From Diprion similis (taxonomy: Eukaryota > Arthropoda > Insecta > Hymenoptera > Diprionidae), in assembly GCF_021155765.1 (NCBI RefSeq), contig NC_060114.1, positions 8,377,001 to 8,441,000 of the forward strand: a stretch of DNA of 64,000 nucleotides, written 5' to 3'. How positions within the stretch are numbered: position 1 is the stretch's first letter; each line of letters opens with the position of its first letter. Below, one piece after another: positions 48,001-61,790 of this stretch. The position numbers and the translations under genes are program-made. The notes under the pieces were generated by a model that was given only the letters and a program-made list of their open reading frames with translations, did not search any database and was not told the origin of the DNA.

Positions 48001-51000
48001 CGCACAGCATAAACAGTGAAATCGGTAACCGACGCATCGAACTCCAAATTGGGAGTTTCCCTCGTCAGAAGAAGGTCATTACGATGTAAATCAGCGGTGA
48101 AAGCAGCGGTAAATGCATAAGGAAACGCATAACTTCTGTCTATTTCGCAATTCCGTCGCAGGCTTGCAGAAAAGTTCGTCTTGAGTAAGCCACGCACATC
48201 TATTAGTCATCGCAATCAAGGCTATTTTCTCTTTTTTATACAAAAAGTATTACCTTGCGCGAAACAGGTTTCATTCAATTTATCCACTCTATTATTAGTA
48301 CGTACTGCTATAATTATAACGTTTTCCGCAACGTCATTCCGATAACTCGTAAAAAGGCGGGAAGATCTTTTCCTCGCATCGTTTTTTTCCTCATAAATTT
48401 TTATCAATTCTTAAATTTTCACCAAGTGAAAGTAAAAGAAAAATGAACAATGAAAAGGTTTCAAATGTTGACCAACGATTATTTTTAGACTCTATTTATT
48501 CGTGTCAGTTATAATCGTTATTATTGTTGTTAGGATTATTCAAAGTACTCACCAGTTCGAAAGCGCTTTCCGGATACCATTTACAAGGTCTTAGAAATCT
48601 GTACAAATATTCATCAGATTCTGCGGGTACAATCAGGTCCGTTTCACCTACGAATAAAAAAAATATCAAGTCAAATGTTGCGGTTCAAAACAACTGCATT
48701 AAAACCGCAATGAAAGTCATTATTTCACAGGTTTCAAAAGGTGGTTTCGGTTACTAAGAATCAATTGACGTCAACAGTCTGACAGGAAAATTTTCACTTC
48801 CATTTCAACTTGCAATTTTTATTCTTCAAACGCACTTTTCAAGACTAATTATTTTCCTCTTCTTTTAGCCAACCTTCTTTTCGTTGAAGCCCACTTCTTT
48901 TCTTCCCTTTACAGATTGCAAGAAAAAATTTTTCAAACAAGCATGCAAGAACACTTTTTCTTAGAATCTCATCTCTTCTTTGTCGTCTTTTATGTAGTAT
49001 ATTTAACCAATTTAAAAATGGGCAGGAAAATATTATTTTTTTATTTCGATTTAAATTTGTGTTTCTTTTTTTCTTGTTCATTCCTGTTTTCGTTTTACAC
49101 TCGCATTACAAGCAAAAAGCGGCTTTAGACTGGCCATGACCCGACCCTCGAACTTTGCATTCTCACACTGGATGTGCCAAGTTTGTAAAAAAAAAAGAAG
49201 AAATTTTGGAAGTCTGATCTTGAGTTCAATATCGGTGACCCAAAAAACCTCCGTCAACCAATTTCTACGAAAATCGGGACATTTTTTGATTTTTTTCCAC
49301 CATATTGGATGGCCATTTTGGGTTTTGTTATCTGACTTCAGATTCGTGATCAACCACCCAACAAACTGACGAGTACTAGTTTTCGTCAAAACCCAAAAGT
49401 TTTTAGTTTTTTTTTTCAGCTTATTAAATACGCCAAATTAAAATTTTGCAAATCTGACTTTAGATTCGTGATTAACGACCCAAAAATCTCGCGGTATCAA
49501 TTTCCGTTCAAACCTTTTCATCCATTCTCAAGATATCATCAGTTCTATTTGATTTTTTGAAATTTTGTTATTCAAATAATTCAAAATGTGCTCAACCGAT
49601 CAAAGCCAAAATCTAATCAGTTCCAAACTTGGAAAATCCGCGTCGATTGCGACCAAACTTATTAAAATCCGGTTAATCGTTATCGAGATATCGTCGAATA
49701 AAAAAATCGATCACATCATACATACGTACATGCATACATATAGATACACACACACAACGTCCGTCCGTAAATGATCGAGGGTAATTTTCTAGGCCTTGAA
49801 ACGTCGAGATCTAGTGAAAACTCAACTTTTCATTCTCAGGGTGATTACGATAAGTTTCATTTTTCTCTGAAAACAGAGAAACGGGAAGTTGAAACGAGAA
49901 TAGAATGGAGTGATAACAATTTGTACCGCGTGTATAGGTATAATACATGCACACATACGTATGCAATGGGCAATTTGGGCTAATCGTATATACATTGTGC
50001 ATCATACATATGCATTAGGGTGGTCCTTATTTAGGGTATTGACAATTTTTCCGGATGCCTCCTAAATCAAGTTTAAATAATTAAAAAACAATTCCCTAAT
50101 TTTTCAAATTTTTATTTCAGCATACATTTTATTGTAAATTTGGTAATATTAAAAAAAATTTGTATCTGCCAGGTTTTATTGGGCATTAATGGTACTAACT
50201 GAGAAAAAATTCATAACATCAGACCATGAAATCTCGACGAATCGCGCATCGATATCTGACTTTTTTTCATTTAGAGGCAGCGCAATTTGTCTAGATTACC
50301 TAGTATAATGATGTGAATTTTTTCTCAGATAGCAGCGCTAACGCCTACTAAAACCTCGCAGTTACAGATTTTTTTAAGCATTATGACTCTTGCAACAAAA
50401 TATTTAAATGGAGAAATCCACCTTCTTATCGGCATGGGTTAGAGTCAGGATAAAAATTTGAAAAAATTGGGGAATTGTTTTTGAATTATTTAAAGTCGAT
50501 TTAGGGCATATCTGGAAAAAATCGTTAACACCTTAAATAAGGACTACCCTAATATGCATGCAATTTGAGTTACAAACGAAAAACCGAACCTACCAGCGTC
50601 TCACAGCTAAGGTTCTCCAGTGATGTTTAAAATTGCTCTCCCCACCGCTCATCGCGTCGTGTCTTTTGTCAAAACGTCCAATTCTCTCACCGGGTCGCAG
50701 GGGTCAAGCCGACTAACTCAATTTCGCTGATTGAGCTCATGGGCAGAGTGTCGACGGAATATAGTGTTGGGAGAACCAAAGGAAGGTGGAAAAAAAGAAT
50801 TCAGACAAAAATAAAAACGTGACGAATTCAATCGAAGCAGTTTTTCATTAGGTTTCAACAATCGGTCATAATAATAATTTTAATGAACAAGGATGAGTTT
50901 TAAATAAATTGAACATGTATAAAAAATAACTAAAATGATATCACGACAATTATATGATAAAAATAATAACATCGACAATTCTGTAAAAATTTCTATAGAC

Positions 51001-52260
51001 CGCACAAATATTAGAGATCATATAGAGAAACGAATAAATGTGAAAAAAAAACTTTCTTCCGTGTAACTCAGAGGTCTTGTTACCAGGTTTTGAGGTATCG
51101 CGTGAAATCTGACTCGAAAACTCGTCCGTTCCGAAGCTTGACCATTGTATAGGCACATATGTGTGTGGGCATCGACGCATTTATATGTGTAATTGTAGTA
51201 GCTGATTTAACAAATTTCTTATCTTACATTGAATTTCACTGTATTTCTTTGACCGTTATTTTTATGCAAAACAGTCAAGACCAATGATCAAACATGTTCA
51301 GATATTAATTGTCGCAATCAAATGACGTTCAAAAGAACGCACTTAGTCAAAGAAATTAAGAGAAACGGCAGTACCGTTAGAATATGAAAAAGAGTGTCCT
51401 ACTTTAACTTCAAGTATTTACAAAGTAAGAAAAAAAAACACAAAAGAAAGAAACTTGTTTGCATAAATTCTTTGAAATACGAAATCACAGCCTCCAAAAA
51501 TAGAAGAAAAAAAAACATGTAGAAAAAGAAATCAAAATTAATGGTATACTTCAATTGCAGAAAACCCGGCAGAAGAATTTACATTTTCTGTCGTTGGGTA
51601 AGAAAGCGAAGAAATGAACCTTCTTTCGTGTTGCAACACTTGATTTAATAACGCATCGATAGTAACGATATGCCACTGGCAATCACAATGTATGATATAT
51701 TTTCGATTCCATTGATTACAATTAACATGTCATTAAGTTCCTGGAATTTTTTTTCTGAAAACTTTCCACACCAGAACCGCAGAGAAGTTTTGAAATCTTT
51801 CGAGCCAGAGAGAATTTTATTCTCTAATCCTTTGTAAGTGTAATTAAAAAATCGACAGTCTGGAAAATTTCTGAAACGGTCTAAACCGATTTTCTACATT
51901 TCTCTATGCGTGAGAAGCATTGGAAAAATAAATTTTAATAATCAAAAATATATGTAACAAAGTGTTACGGAGGGGAAAACTCGGGGAAAAAATTGGCAGA
52001 GAAAATCGGTTTGGACAAAATGTTGAAGACGGTTGAAACAAACCTTTGAGAAGCTCCCTGAGACCTTCAAGTCCCTGGGCAACGACGTCGTCGGTTTCCC
52101 TGAGTTCCTCTCTGGCCTTATTTTCGTAGAAATCGTCGAGTCCTTCGGGTTCGAAGCGAAGCTCAACCGAACCGATCATAAGACTCGGTGCATCCCGACG
52201 CCTCTCGATGAGCGCTTCCTGGCCACCGGGGGCCAAACTGCTCTCAATTATTTTGGACAT
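45019..52260 (-). CDS. CRAL-TRIO lipid-transfer protein C (alpha-tocopherol-transfer-protein-like), 320 aa
   Basis: Exons in transcript order: 52044-52260, 48553-48647, 47016-47261, 46409-46603, 45303-45474, 45019-45056; 321 codons, all phases matching. An N-terminal acidic extension and CRAL-TRIO N-domain (about 50-105) carry [17 protein letters not shown]. The ligand domain follows with [61 protein letters not shown] and LPDRYGGD, and the tail is [10 protein letters not shown]. The basic patch (CRLK, RKR) is kept. Two donors are weak (GTTTGT after exon 1, GTTATT after exon 5). Reading through the second gives a stop after a few residues and a shorter C-terminus. An in-frame TAA lies six codons before the ATG if that sequence is not spliced out. 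Introns carry a tandem duplication and two mobile elements. Predicted cytosolic carrier; ligand unknown. Confidence 0.88.
47558..47837. repeat. 140-bp imperfect tandem duplication in intron 2 of gene C
   Basis: Two adjacent copies start at 47558 and 47698. Both begin CGGT(C/T)(T/G)AAAAATCGGTTCTT and share CGAGA, AATTT/AAATTG, TTCTGTCTTT / TTTTGTTCTC, CGATCGGCTGAACGATC / CGGTCAACCGAATGATC and the closing GATTG. No frame runs across both, so it is non-coding. Confidence 0.6.
49136..49800. repeat. Mobile-element remnant in intron 1 of gene C
   Basis: Blocks such as AGATTCGTGATTAACGACCC and CCATATTGGATGGCCATTTT recur in partial copies within the region and resemble the arms of the foldback at 28021-28206. 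A cluster of CATACATACGTACATGCATA repeats and a CA tract closes it. No transposase frame is seen. Confidence 0.5.
50024..50553. mobile_element. Foldback MITE, most complete copy, in intron 1 of gene C
   Basis: ATTAGGGTGGTCCTTATTTA at the left end is matched inverted by TAAATAAGGACTACCCTAAT at the right. The similarity continues for about 110 bp through ATTTTTCCRGATRYS, CCTAAATC, TTTAAATAATT.AAAAACAATTCCC and TTCAAATTTTTAT. The centre is AT-rich and non-coding. Same family as 7192-7579 and 31016-31136. Confidence 0.8.
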
Positions 52261-53174
52261 GGTTCTACAGATAGATTACAAATGAGATCGTGGAGAAAGT
52301 AAGCTCGAAGATCGGTTGTGAATTTTCAGGAATCGGTAATGATGAACGCTGTCGCAATCATCAGAAACGGGAATTGAAAACGATAATCGTCTCCCAAGTG
52401 AGAATTTGATTTCTTCGAAAATAATTCCAACCGATTCGATTCGAAGCCGATTCCAATTTCGGATCAAATAATTCTAAAAACTGTCTATTTCCACTTGTCG
52501 TTGGCGAGTCTCTTGCGGAGGACTGACTTCTTCGATCGCCCTACCGTTGGCGTAGGAATCTCGCGGGACACTGACATCGCTCTAGAAAGCTACTCCCCAC
52601 CTCTTTAAATTTCCGCTTCGACGCTCGCATTGTACAAATGCCCTGTTCCAGGCTGGAATTAATTGTTGCTGTCCGTTCACATTGGTACATGGAGCTGTTG
52701 TTATTGCATTACGCTCTGATCACGGATTGGGAGTTAGAATCTAATTCTAAAACCAGTTGATTTCAGGATTGCTTTGCTATGCGTAATTTTTTTTTTTTTT
52801 ACAACAAATATAGTATTTTGTAATCATAGCTTAGCCATGTACAGGATTCAGTCACAAAGTTTTGATTCAAGAGTTCGCTACAAACAATAAACTGTCAATG
52901 CAATAGATTTAGACCAAAGATAAAAATCGGTTACAAAAATTCACACAAAATTTTGTTATTCACTTTTTCTTCACGTGCATAAGCTGATGCGAAATAAAAA
53001 TTTATTTTCAAATTTCACCATTTTCTTCCAACTCACGTATGCCTATTTAATTATTCACTTAAACACATGTATAAAACGTTATGACATATCATTATGTATC
53101 GAGATATTTTATACTCGATTCAAATTGTGCGTTATAATTCAAGGTACAAATTTTTCAGTCTCTTGGTCCCGCTG
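52261..53174. other. Short intergenic between genes C and D
   Basis: Gene D ends and gene C begins within about 0.9 kb on the minus strand. A GC-richer patch at 52480-52680 may be the promoter of gene C. An AG just before the start codon suggests that an untranslated first exon could be spliced in from here. Confidence 0.4.
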
Positions 53175-56100
53175 TTAATTTTTTCGAAGACCGTAAGTGT
53201 TCCATTCTGAAAGAAAAAGAAAAACGAAATGATTTTCTAAAAACGAGGAAGCTGTAACTTTTTAAACCAAACAAGAAATAATCGAGGGTACCCAAGAGGT
53301 CGCTTCTATTTATGTAAACAGGATGGTGTGATTAAAATATCGCTTTGTTTGAACCGTCATTCCAGGATGTTAACTTTGTGAAATATATGTGTACATAGAA
53401 TACTGAATGCAGATATCGTCGTGGAGGCTATAATCAAATGAGTGATTGTGGCAGCACTGTTCGTGCAGCACTGACTTGCCACGAAACAATAATATCGCAT
53501 TGTCATATTTACACTGTAGATAAAAAAGTGATCCAAAAGAAATAATTTGGAAAAATAATAATCCTCGGTTGTATCGAAAGATTAAACGCATTAATTCATA
53601 ACTCGGAAAACTCCGAAAGGTTTATGAGAAAGATCTGCATATTTGTCAAGCATTTCAAACATTGCTTAGTTGATAGCCATTTCCTAATCTTACTCGGAAT
53701 CTGTAATGGCTTTGGGAGTGAATGAACGTCTGATTGCGAATCAAGTGCCAGGCTAGGTGAAATTTACAGTTTCCTTTGCATGACTCACGTGCCAATGAAC
53801 TGAACTGCGAATTGTAACAAAGCGATAATATTGACTATTCAACGGCACTAGTATTTTATTTTTTGAAGCAATGGTTCAAGAAACTTGCAGTAACATGGAC
53901 AGAAACCATTTACTGTATCCATGGGAAAGCGGCAGCTCATTTGTCGCCAGGAATGCGTGATGAAAATCAGAAGGTCAAACTAATTGCCGGAAAAATGACT
54001 GTCAAACTGACGGCTAGATTGTAAATTGAAGGTTGAACCAAGTCGAACTATCACAGTCCAAAAATGTTCGAAATTTGAAAACATCTTAATGTTTCTATGC
54101 TCTAAATTGAAATGCTTATTACTCGTAGAATTAGAGACTAATTGAAGATTTAACGAGTCTGAACGTCTGCCGACTGCTAATGGTGGTATTTCTTTTATGA
54201 CTATTTTCCCAGCTGGATGAAGTGAGCTGACGATTAACTGGTTCCCTCAGTGGTTCAGTTTTACTTTCACCTCGGCTGCGTTTCGGTGACCATGACATTA
54301 ACGATTTAACGGTAAGTGACTTGATACCAACCTTTCACCTTATCCTCGTACTGGACAATCACTGGGTACCAATCAGCGGATGTGTAGTCAACGGCGGGTA
54401 ACTTGCCACCGTAGTTTTCTGGCAGGTGACTCGGGTCCAGGTGCTTGTGAAGCGAGGACATTTTGCTGCCGTGGAAGAACAACCTGGAGTTGAGCTTCTC
54501 CCGGATGAACGGCGTGAATATCTTCCAGACCATGTTGAAGATGAACGGCTGTTTGACTATGTGAACCTGGAAAAGGAGCGCCGTTAGCTACACTTTGATT
54601 ATGACTATTTGACATAAGACTTGAGCCTGTCTCTATTGGTGGCTCAAGAACTTGGGATGGAGACCGTTGACCCCAATCGTTTGGGGAAAACGGCTGGCTA
54701 TGACTTGTCTGACCTCCTTTAGACGCAGCGGCATCGCGTCCTGGATAAAGGTGAGCAGTCTCATGCTGAACGACGGCGACAACGCCAAGACCTGTTTCAT
54801 CGTCAGCCCGTCAAAGTCCATTATCACCACAACACCTCGGACCTGAAGAAAAGCAGGAAATAAATCGAGATTCAGGTATACCTAAGTTGAGCTGCCGAAT
54901 GGTCAAAACACTGACGGGTTGAATTCTAAATGGCTAAAGGCACAGTATAGTCAATATTTTGAATCGCAAAAAACACCAAATGGTGGGAATTGAAAATTCC
55001 GAACGGTGTGAATTCAAAATAAAAATCACTTGGAACTTCGACCCGCATTTATCAGAAGAAAAGCTATTTATTGCGTAGACTGGTTTGTTATTTTACGCAA
55101 AAATTCGGTTACACATCCCGTTTTATAAATTATTACTATCTTGAGTGAGTAAGGTATTGCTTTTGTATGTGGTAAGTGATTGTAAATGAAGTTTTAGAAA
55201 GTGATAAAGATCACGAAACAGCGTAATATACTTAAACCTTAAAACGAGCGCAAATCTGCTGTGAATATATTGTTCATATACATATTTTATATTTTTCTTA
55301 ATGACCATATAGCAGTGATTGTAAAGATCATTATCACTTGCCAAAGTTCGAAGAGATTTTATTTCCAAGGAGAATAGAACAATTGTGAAACACATTTTGT
55401 AAAGCTTATTGGTGAGACAGGAATTCTACCATTACTGTGATACGGATAAGATTTTGATGTTTGCGATAATTTTTGTTCAAAGTCTTGTCTAAAATTCTAT
55501 TTACAAAAAAGTTATGAACATTTCTCCAAATACTACATACATTAGACATATTCTACATTGCACAAATTTCGAAATTCTCGTGTCTAAATTCGAGAAATGA
55601 AGAGGCTGATTGTCCATATAATAATAACAATTCCACGCCATTGTACACCGAAGTTGAGTCCATATGTACGTAGTTTTATCGGGGTGCAAGGTGCAACTGA
55701 GAATAAATAATTCATTATCGAACACTCATCAAGCGGCCTACCATCAATAGCATTACTGTATGTAGTTCTGTACTTTGACTAGATCGTGAAACCGTGTAAC
55801 AGATAACAGTGATGAAGAATTATCGAAGCTCTTTAGAGAGGGAAAAACCATCTTTATTTCCCTCTTTCAGTTTTTGGTCACCAAAATCTCACCTGCGTCT
55901 CGGGCTCTCGCATGGCAGCCTCGTGGATGAGGTAGAAGATTCTGAACATCTGATCGGCGCTGACCTTGGACGGGTCCCAGGACTTTCCGGCATTGACAAG
56001 GAGTACTCGCCTGCCTTTATGGTCCCGACCCTTCAGAACGTTGACAACGTTGTTCTCGAGGAAAGCCGCCTTCTCGTCCTGAGGCATCAGGTTGTCCAGA

Positions 56101-58339
56101 AGAGCGGCGTTCTTTTCCTTGAAGTCGGCGACTCTTTTCATAAGGGCGAAAGCGCTATCCGGGTAATATTTACACGGGCGAAGAAAAATGACAAGGAAAT
56201 CGTCCTCCGTGTTGAAAAATAACGTTTTGTCATCTGTAAAAGGAGACGAAGTAAAACATGATGAGATGAGTAAGAGGAACAAAAATATGCTTAAGAAGCG
56301 GTTTGATCTAGTAGTCACAGGTGATCTACCTGCGATGTTTATATTTATGTGACACTTGTTTGTCGCCATATAGATGTGCAATAATATTGCATGACGCACA
56401 ATCGCGCCTTTCATTGTCACTTCGATACATAGTCCGCGATCTTTTACCTCACGAGCAGACCAGCTACTTTGTGCAACAGAGAAAGAGAGAGACGGAGTGA
56501 TTACAGCGACTCGATACAAAGCTCATTTGACTTTGCAGTATCAGTGTAGAGGTGCAGTAGGTACATGATTGGAGTTTGGAGCTGTTGCACAAGCTCGCAT
56601 TGACTATGAGAAAAATCTTATGAATAAATATGCGGTGCACATTGACGGTAGTTAAATTTTAAGTATAATTTTTTCCCATGTTTCACCCTCCCCGCGTACC
56701 CAAGCATTCCGACCACACGACGATGGACCTTGTGAAGCATTCCTAAGCCATTGCGTTGCGATTCATCGCAAAGTGCCTCGCGTGTATGAAAACGGATCCA
56801 AATTAGGCTAAGGAACTCCAACGATGATTGTTTCCTCTTTCTCTCTATCTCTCTCTCCTGAGCTCAGAACAATCCATTGTCTGACTGGTTTTGCCAAGAT
56901 GATTAATAAAGAAAGAATGGCGCGAACAGTTTTGGAGTTGAAAGAGAAAGAGCGTTCGTGGTGATAATGGATCTAGCTCTCTTACTTGCATTCATTCTTC
57001 AAGCAGGTTTATATATCGACAACTAGAACGGGGTGGGAAAACACGATAACGCGGCTTATCTATAATTCTGAAGTTTGACCCGAAACGCTGTAGATGCTCC
57101 GAGACTGCAGCCAACTATTATCGCTCAAGCCGTGCGGCCGCTTTTCAGGGTTCGATACTCGTTTCACGAACAGTCTGTACGTGAATATTTACCCACTTCA
57201 TATACTTTTATATAGCTGTGTCTCCGAATAAATCTTTTTATTTTACTTGTTAACTTGTTTCCGTCTTTTTCTAACAATGATTGGTTCACTCAATTGAGCG
57301 CATATAAATTCAACAGTCAATTATGCCTGAATTGCTGTTTTCCTGACTAACCCAATTACTAGATTTTTTGTCATTGCAAGACTCTGGATTTCGTGCAGAT
57401 AATATGCAACCGGATTTAAATAAGACATGCACAATTATTCGCTTCAAGTATGTTCGTGGGGAGCCGCTCTGTGATATGCTTATTACACACTTTTTCAATT
57501 TATCTTATCAGCGCAGTTCGATTATCAAAAATTTGTGAATGTCAACTCGATGCACGTCCTACAATTTGTCTACACCTTTCCCTGTAGCTTCGATCAGTAT
57601 TAAATACACATTTTGCACGAACCACGAGAATATTACTTCTGGCAAGTGGGAACTTTTATTATTACACAATTTGACTAAACTGCATGTGGAATTCCAACGC
57701 GTACGAACAAATTCTGTTTTTATACGCTGAAAAAAAATAGATCGGACGTCTACAAATTGAACCCGCCAATCACGAACATTTTTTGTAATCCTTGTGCATC
57801 TCTTCAGGGTACAAAAGTAATCGGTAAAAGAATGAAAGTGAAAAGTAGAATAAAGTAATTATGATCGTGAATCGGAAAATCCAGTTCAATGAATGTTCAC
57901 GCATTCACGTCTACCGTAGTTTCCGATTTCTGACAAAACCACAAATTAACCATTCAGGGTAGAGAATGATCCCCTACCAAAGTCCCGAATCTGTTAGTAA
58001 GTAGAGGTGATTTTGCTTTAACTGTACAGTCTGATTGCTACGAAGACGACAAAATGGTCCAGTCGCGAATTCTAACATTTTACAGGACCCCGGTTCTTAG
58101 AGTGAATAATGATTAGGAACGGTTACCAATTGATTCGACGCTGATCAAAGTGATTGGGATCAACTCTTTTTGGTGCAAAAAAAAAAAGAAGAAGAAAAAA
58201 ACGGCGAAGCCCTACCTTCAAGGAGCTTTTTGAGGGCTTCGATGCCATTCTTCTTGTTCTCTTCGGTCTCCCTGAGTTCGCTTAGAGCAAGTGCCTGCGT
58301 CTCGGGTCCAATGGGGTCCTCCTCGAGCCTGAACGCCAT
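53175..58339 (-). CDS. CRAL-TRIO lipid-transfer protein D (alpha-tocopherol-transfer-protein-like), 286 aa
   Basis: Exons in transcript order: 58216-58339, 55893-56233, 54714-54842, 54332-54566, 53175-53206; 287 codons, all phases matching. An in-frame TAA two codons before the ATG fixes the start, so the short N-terminus (MAFRLEEDPIGPET) without the acidic extension of B and C is real. The CRAL-TRIO N-domain is about 15-72 with DFLVIFLRPCKYYPDSA. The ligand domain has GVVVIMDFDGLTMKQ, AMPLRLKE, VHIVKQPFIFNMVW, FTPFIREKLNSR, LFFHGSKMSSLHKHLD and LPENYGG, and the end is NTYGLRKN. VKQ replaces the VNQ of its neighbours and the first Arg of RFLRP is Ile. An intron after LRLKE is unique to this gene; its final donor (GTTGGT) is weak. 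Tandem with gene C. Confidence 0.88.
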
Positions 58340-61300
58340 TGTTTAGTTCGGGGTTAGCGTGTCTTAACTGAGCGGCGTGTTAAACCAAGGGTGAATCTCG
58401 AGTGATGCTCGCGTTGTGAGGAGCGCGATTTATCTGCGTTATGTCGAGACGGTTGTCGAGTCCGATGCCTCTTCTTGTCCACCATCTCTCACGATACAAC
58501 GCGACTCTAATCTTTGACCAGTCAAAGTCCAATCCACCAGGCATCGATGTGTATGTATAACAGTCCCGTCAACTGCTATGATCCACGACTTCACCATCCC
58601 GGGATGACTACCGCTTCGAAACTCGGTTTCTAGTCGAGTACCGATAAAGAACTCCAGCACCAGTCGCCCCGACTGGTACAATGATCACTCTTCCTTCGTT
58701 CTCTATTCCGACACTGCATAGCGATGACTGTAATTTCATTCACTGTTCACGGTCGCCAATGTCCAGGGAATTGTAACTTGTGAGTCTTGTACTCTCCGCG
58801 AATCCAGAGTTCCATTTTCATTCGACCAAGTGCGCTCGAGAATTTCCGTGACCCAAATTTGATTTTGGGATCAAGAGAATCGGTGAACCTGTCATTGAAC
58901 TTCGTACAAGTGAAACACATATTTGCGTAACCTTCAGATGTCTGTGGATACGTGATCGTTTGAGTGCTCATATGCGGCACCGATAACGAGGATAAGACAA
59001 AGCACATCTGATTCGCCTGACTTCGTATAGCTGGGTGAAACAAGAGTGAGAGATGAAGCGAGAGGAGGACACGGACATTGATAAGAGCCGCTGACTCGTC
59101 GCTCAGTGACTTCAACGGTCAGCCTTTTATCGCTTTCGTGTGTCCAAAGATCAGCAGTACCGCGGATTTGGTGATGACCCTGATCACTTTTTAGCCACGG
59201 TCTATTTATACTTTTAATGAAAGAAATTCGGAGATTTGATAGAAAGGGTGAATGAACCAGCGAGCTAATTGCAAAAGCAGTTTGACCTAACCTAACCCAA
59301 CCTGACTCAGCATCTCTATGCAGTATCAGCGTTTGGAGAATCGAACCATTCCCAGAGTCCAGTGGAAATGCACTAATTATCTTTGTTTCTGCTTCTTTGG
59401 GCAGCAAACATAATCAGCGGAAATAAGCGTCGAAGCTGACCTTGACTTGCGCCTTCATAGCGCAGCTATAAGAGTCCAACAGAGACGGCTGTTCTCACAG
59501 GTGTACAAGCATTCCATCGAAGCATGATGCTGAAACTGATCGAATGGAATTTTGTATCAAGCATGTGTTGGATACCCAAATAATCTGAATAGAGTGTATT
59601 TACCGAAGTCTCCCTTTCGGTACTAGACACTGTAGGTACATGTTCCGCACTCAATACGATACTATTATTTGGTAATCAATCGTGATCTGAGATCTTGATC
59701 GACCCGTTTATAAATCTTACTCAGAGATACGTGTAACTATCTATATACACGTATTAGATTAAGTTTACAATGTGACAATTTTAGTTTAGGAATCATATCA
59801 CGTGTGATCAGTATTGGACGAGGTGCATATTGAATAGAAGCGATCTGAACAAGCCTCTCAAACGTATAAAAGGTATTTACCGATTAAAAAATAACCCCAT
59901 TATCAAATGATCCTTCCTCGAGTGAATGGTTCAATGCAATTTATAATGTGACAAGCTGTGTGCAGTTCATTCGTTGGGATTTCCCGCATTTGCCCTTTTC
60001 GTCGTACATAAATGTTATTAAATGCTTGTATTCTTCGATTCGAAAACACAATATTGTAACGATGTTCGGATCAATCGATTCTCATTTTGATGAGACAAAC
60101 GATGAACGAGAGTTTGGTCGACGTGACAACGTTTCTTTTATTGATAAACAGTTTGATTCGGGAGCTCGATAGAGCAAGACGTTTAAGACGGGACTGATAT
60201 TCGAATAAACATTCTTCCGTTCTCCTATTCCTGTCTCTTTATTCCCGCAAACGTTACAATATCTTAATGTCAAAAATGTATCATTTGTGATTTTTCAAGG
60301 TTGGTAAACGGGTCACAAGCCATCGTTCAGACGAATTTTAGTTTCATACTGACCGAAGTATCTTCGACTGACCATCAAGACGTGGAGAAGTTTCAATCCA
60401 AAAAAACGCACACAAATTGCATAATCATTTTGCTACCACATAAAAACAATTCACCCCAAATTTTAGCTCTTAATCTTAAACAGTTTTTGAGTTGATAAAC
60501 TCTTGTTTGTTTTATTTTCAATTGCAAAAATAAATATTAACAAAAGATGATTTTTTCCTAAATACTTGCTCGCAGAATATATGAAAAAATTTGAAAAGAT
60601 TATGCTAGGAAATTTTTCAATTTTTTCGATTTGACAGAACATAGTGAAAAAAACTAAAACCTGATTTTTTTTTAGAAAACTTCGTGTTTAAAAGAACTAA
60701 TACTACTTTATTATTGAAAAATTATATAAATAATCATTTTTCCAACAGTAAATGCTCATTATACTACGCAGAAACCAATACGGTTTAGTGATTATCTAGA
60801 AACATGTGAAAAAAATCACCTAGAATTAATCTTCGTCACTATCCTTATTGATTACTAAACAGTTTCCTGTATTATAAAAAATACGGCTCAAAATTTCCGG
60901 TTTTACAATTTTTTATAAATATCTAGCATGTGATAGATAATAAACTATCGGCTGTTTTTACATCCCGGAGGCGTGTATCATGCCCTCCATCCATTTTTTC
61001 AGCCAAATATGATACTGCTTGCTAAAGCTGATACGAGCCAGTAAATGATTGTACAAATCTTGTTCAGCCAACTCTGGGAAATCGAGTCAATCATCTGTCA
61101 CGATATTTGCAAATGGTACTTTTCGTCGAACCCAGTTGGGCTCTTTTTATACACTTGCTGAAGTGTAATCCTAATTTTTTTTAATTCATAACAGTCAATA
61201 CTTCATCTAAAACATTTTTATCAGCACTCAAACGTTTCCCGAGCTGATTAACTACAGAAAACACAGCAATCCGGTAGTATAATTATGCTTTCGGTATTGC

Positions 61301-61538
61301 TATTGACTTGGACAATAGCACAAAGAAGACAGTTAAAAAATGATTTTAGTTTTGTTTGTTTTTCAAAAACTTGGCTTCATATTTGAGAATCATAAAGAAA
61401 ATATTTTTCATATTTGTTGCTACCAAGTATTTGTGAAAACGTGACCTTTCGTTAATTTTTATTTTTACAATTGTAAATAAAAAAAAAAAACGCACAAAGA
61501 TTTTTCTTTAAATAACTCAAAAAAAAAACTGTTCAACA
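58340..61538. other. Intergenic, promoter of gene D, possible decayed coding fragment
   Basis: The first 400 bp upstream of gene D are moderately GC-rich and likely hold its promoter. Minus-strand frames at 58747-59407 have no splice or homology support. At about 60965-61150 the minus strand reads LDFPELAEQDLYNHLLARI and WLKKWMEGMIHASGM, with one stop a little upstream, possibly a transposon gene relic. The remainder is AT-rich. Confidence 0.35.
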
Positions 61539-61790
61539 TTAAAAGAGCTGAAATTTGGGATGAATTGTTTTCATTTGGTAGCAAGATGCACTCTCAAAGT
61601 ATTGATAGAAAACGTCTTTTGAAAACTTGAAGTCGTGAATAGAAACTCGGTCGGTAAGTACCAACGGTCGGTGAAAATGAACGATTGATCCCCGGTCGGC
61701 ATTTGTCCAACGATCGTCCTTTGTTTTTTGCGTAACGGTCGGGCGGAGCAAAGGCAGATGCAAGTGTTTACAAAAAGTTGAACCGGGCCG

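Noticed and set aside
59281-59305. CCTAACCTAACCC as interstitial telomere sequence
   Set aside because: Only two to three units; similar short motifs near 4277, 22863 and 29528 show that it is a common background word.
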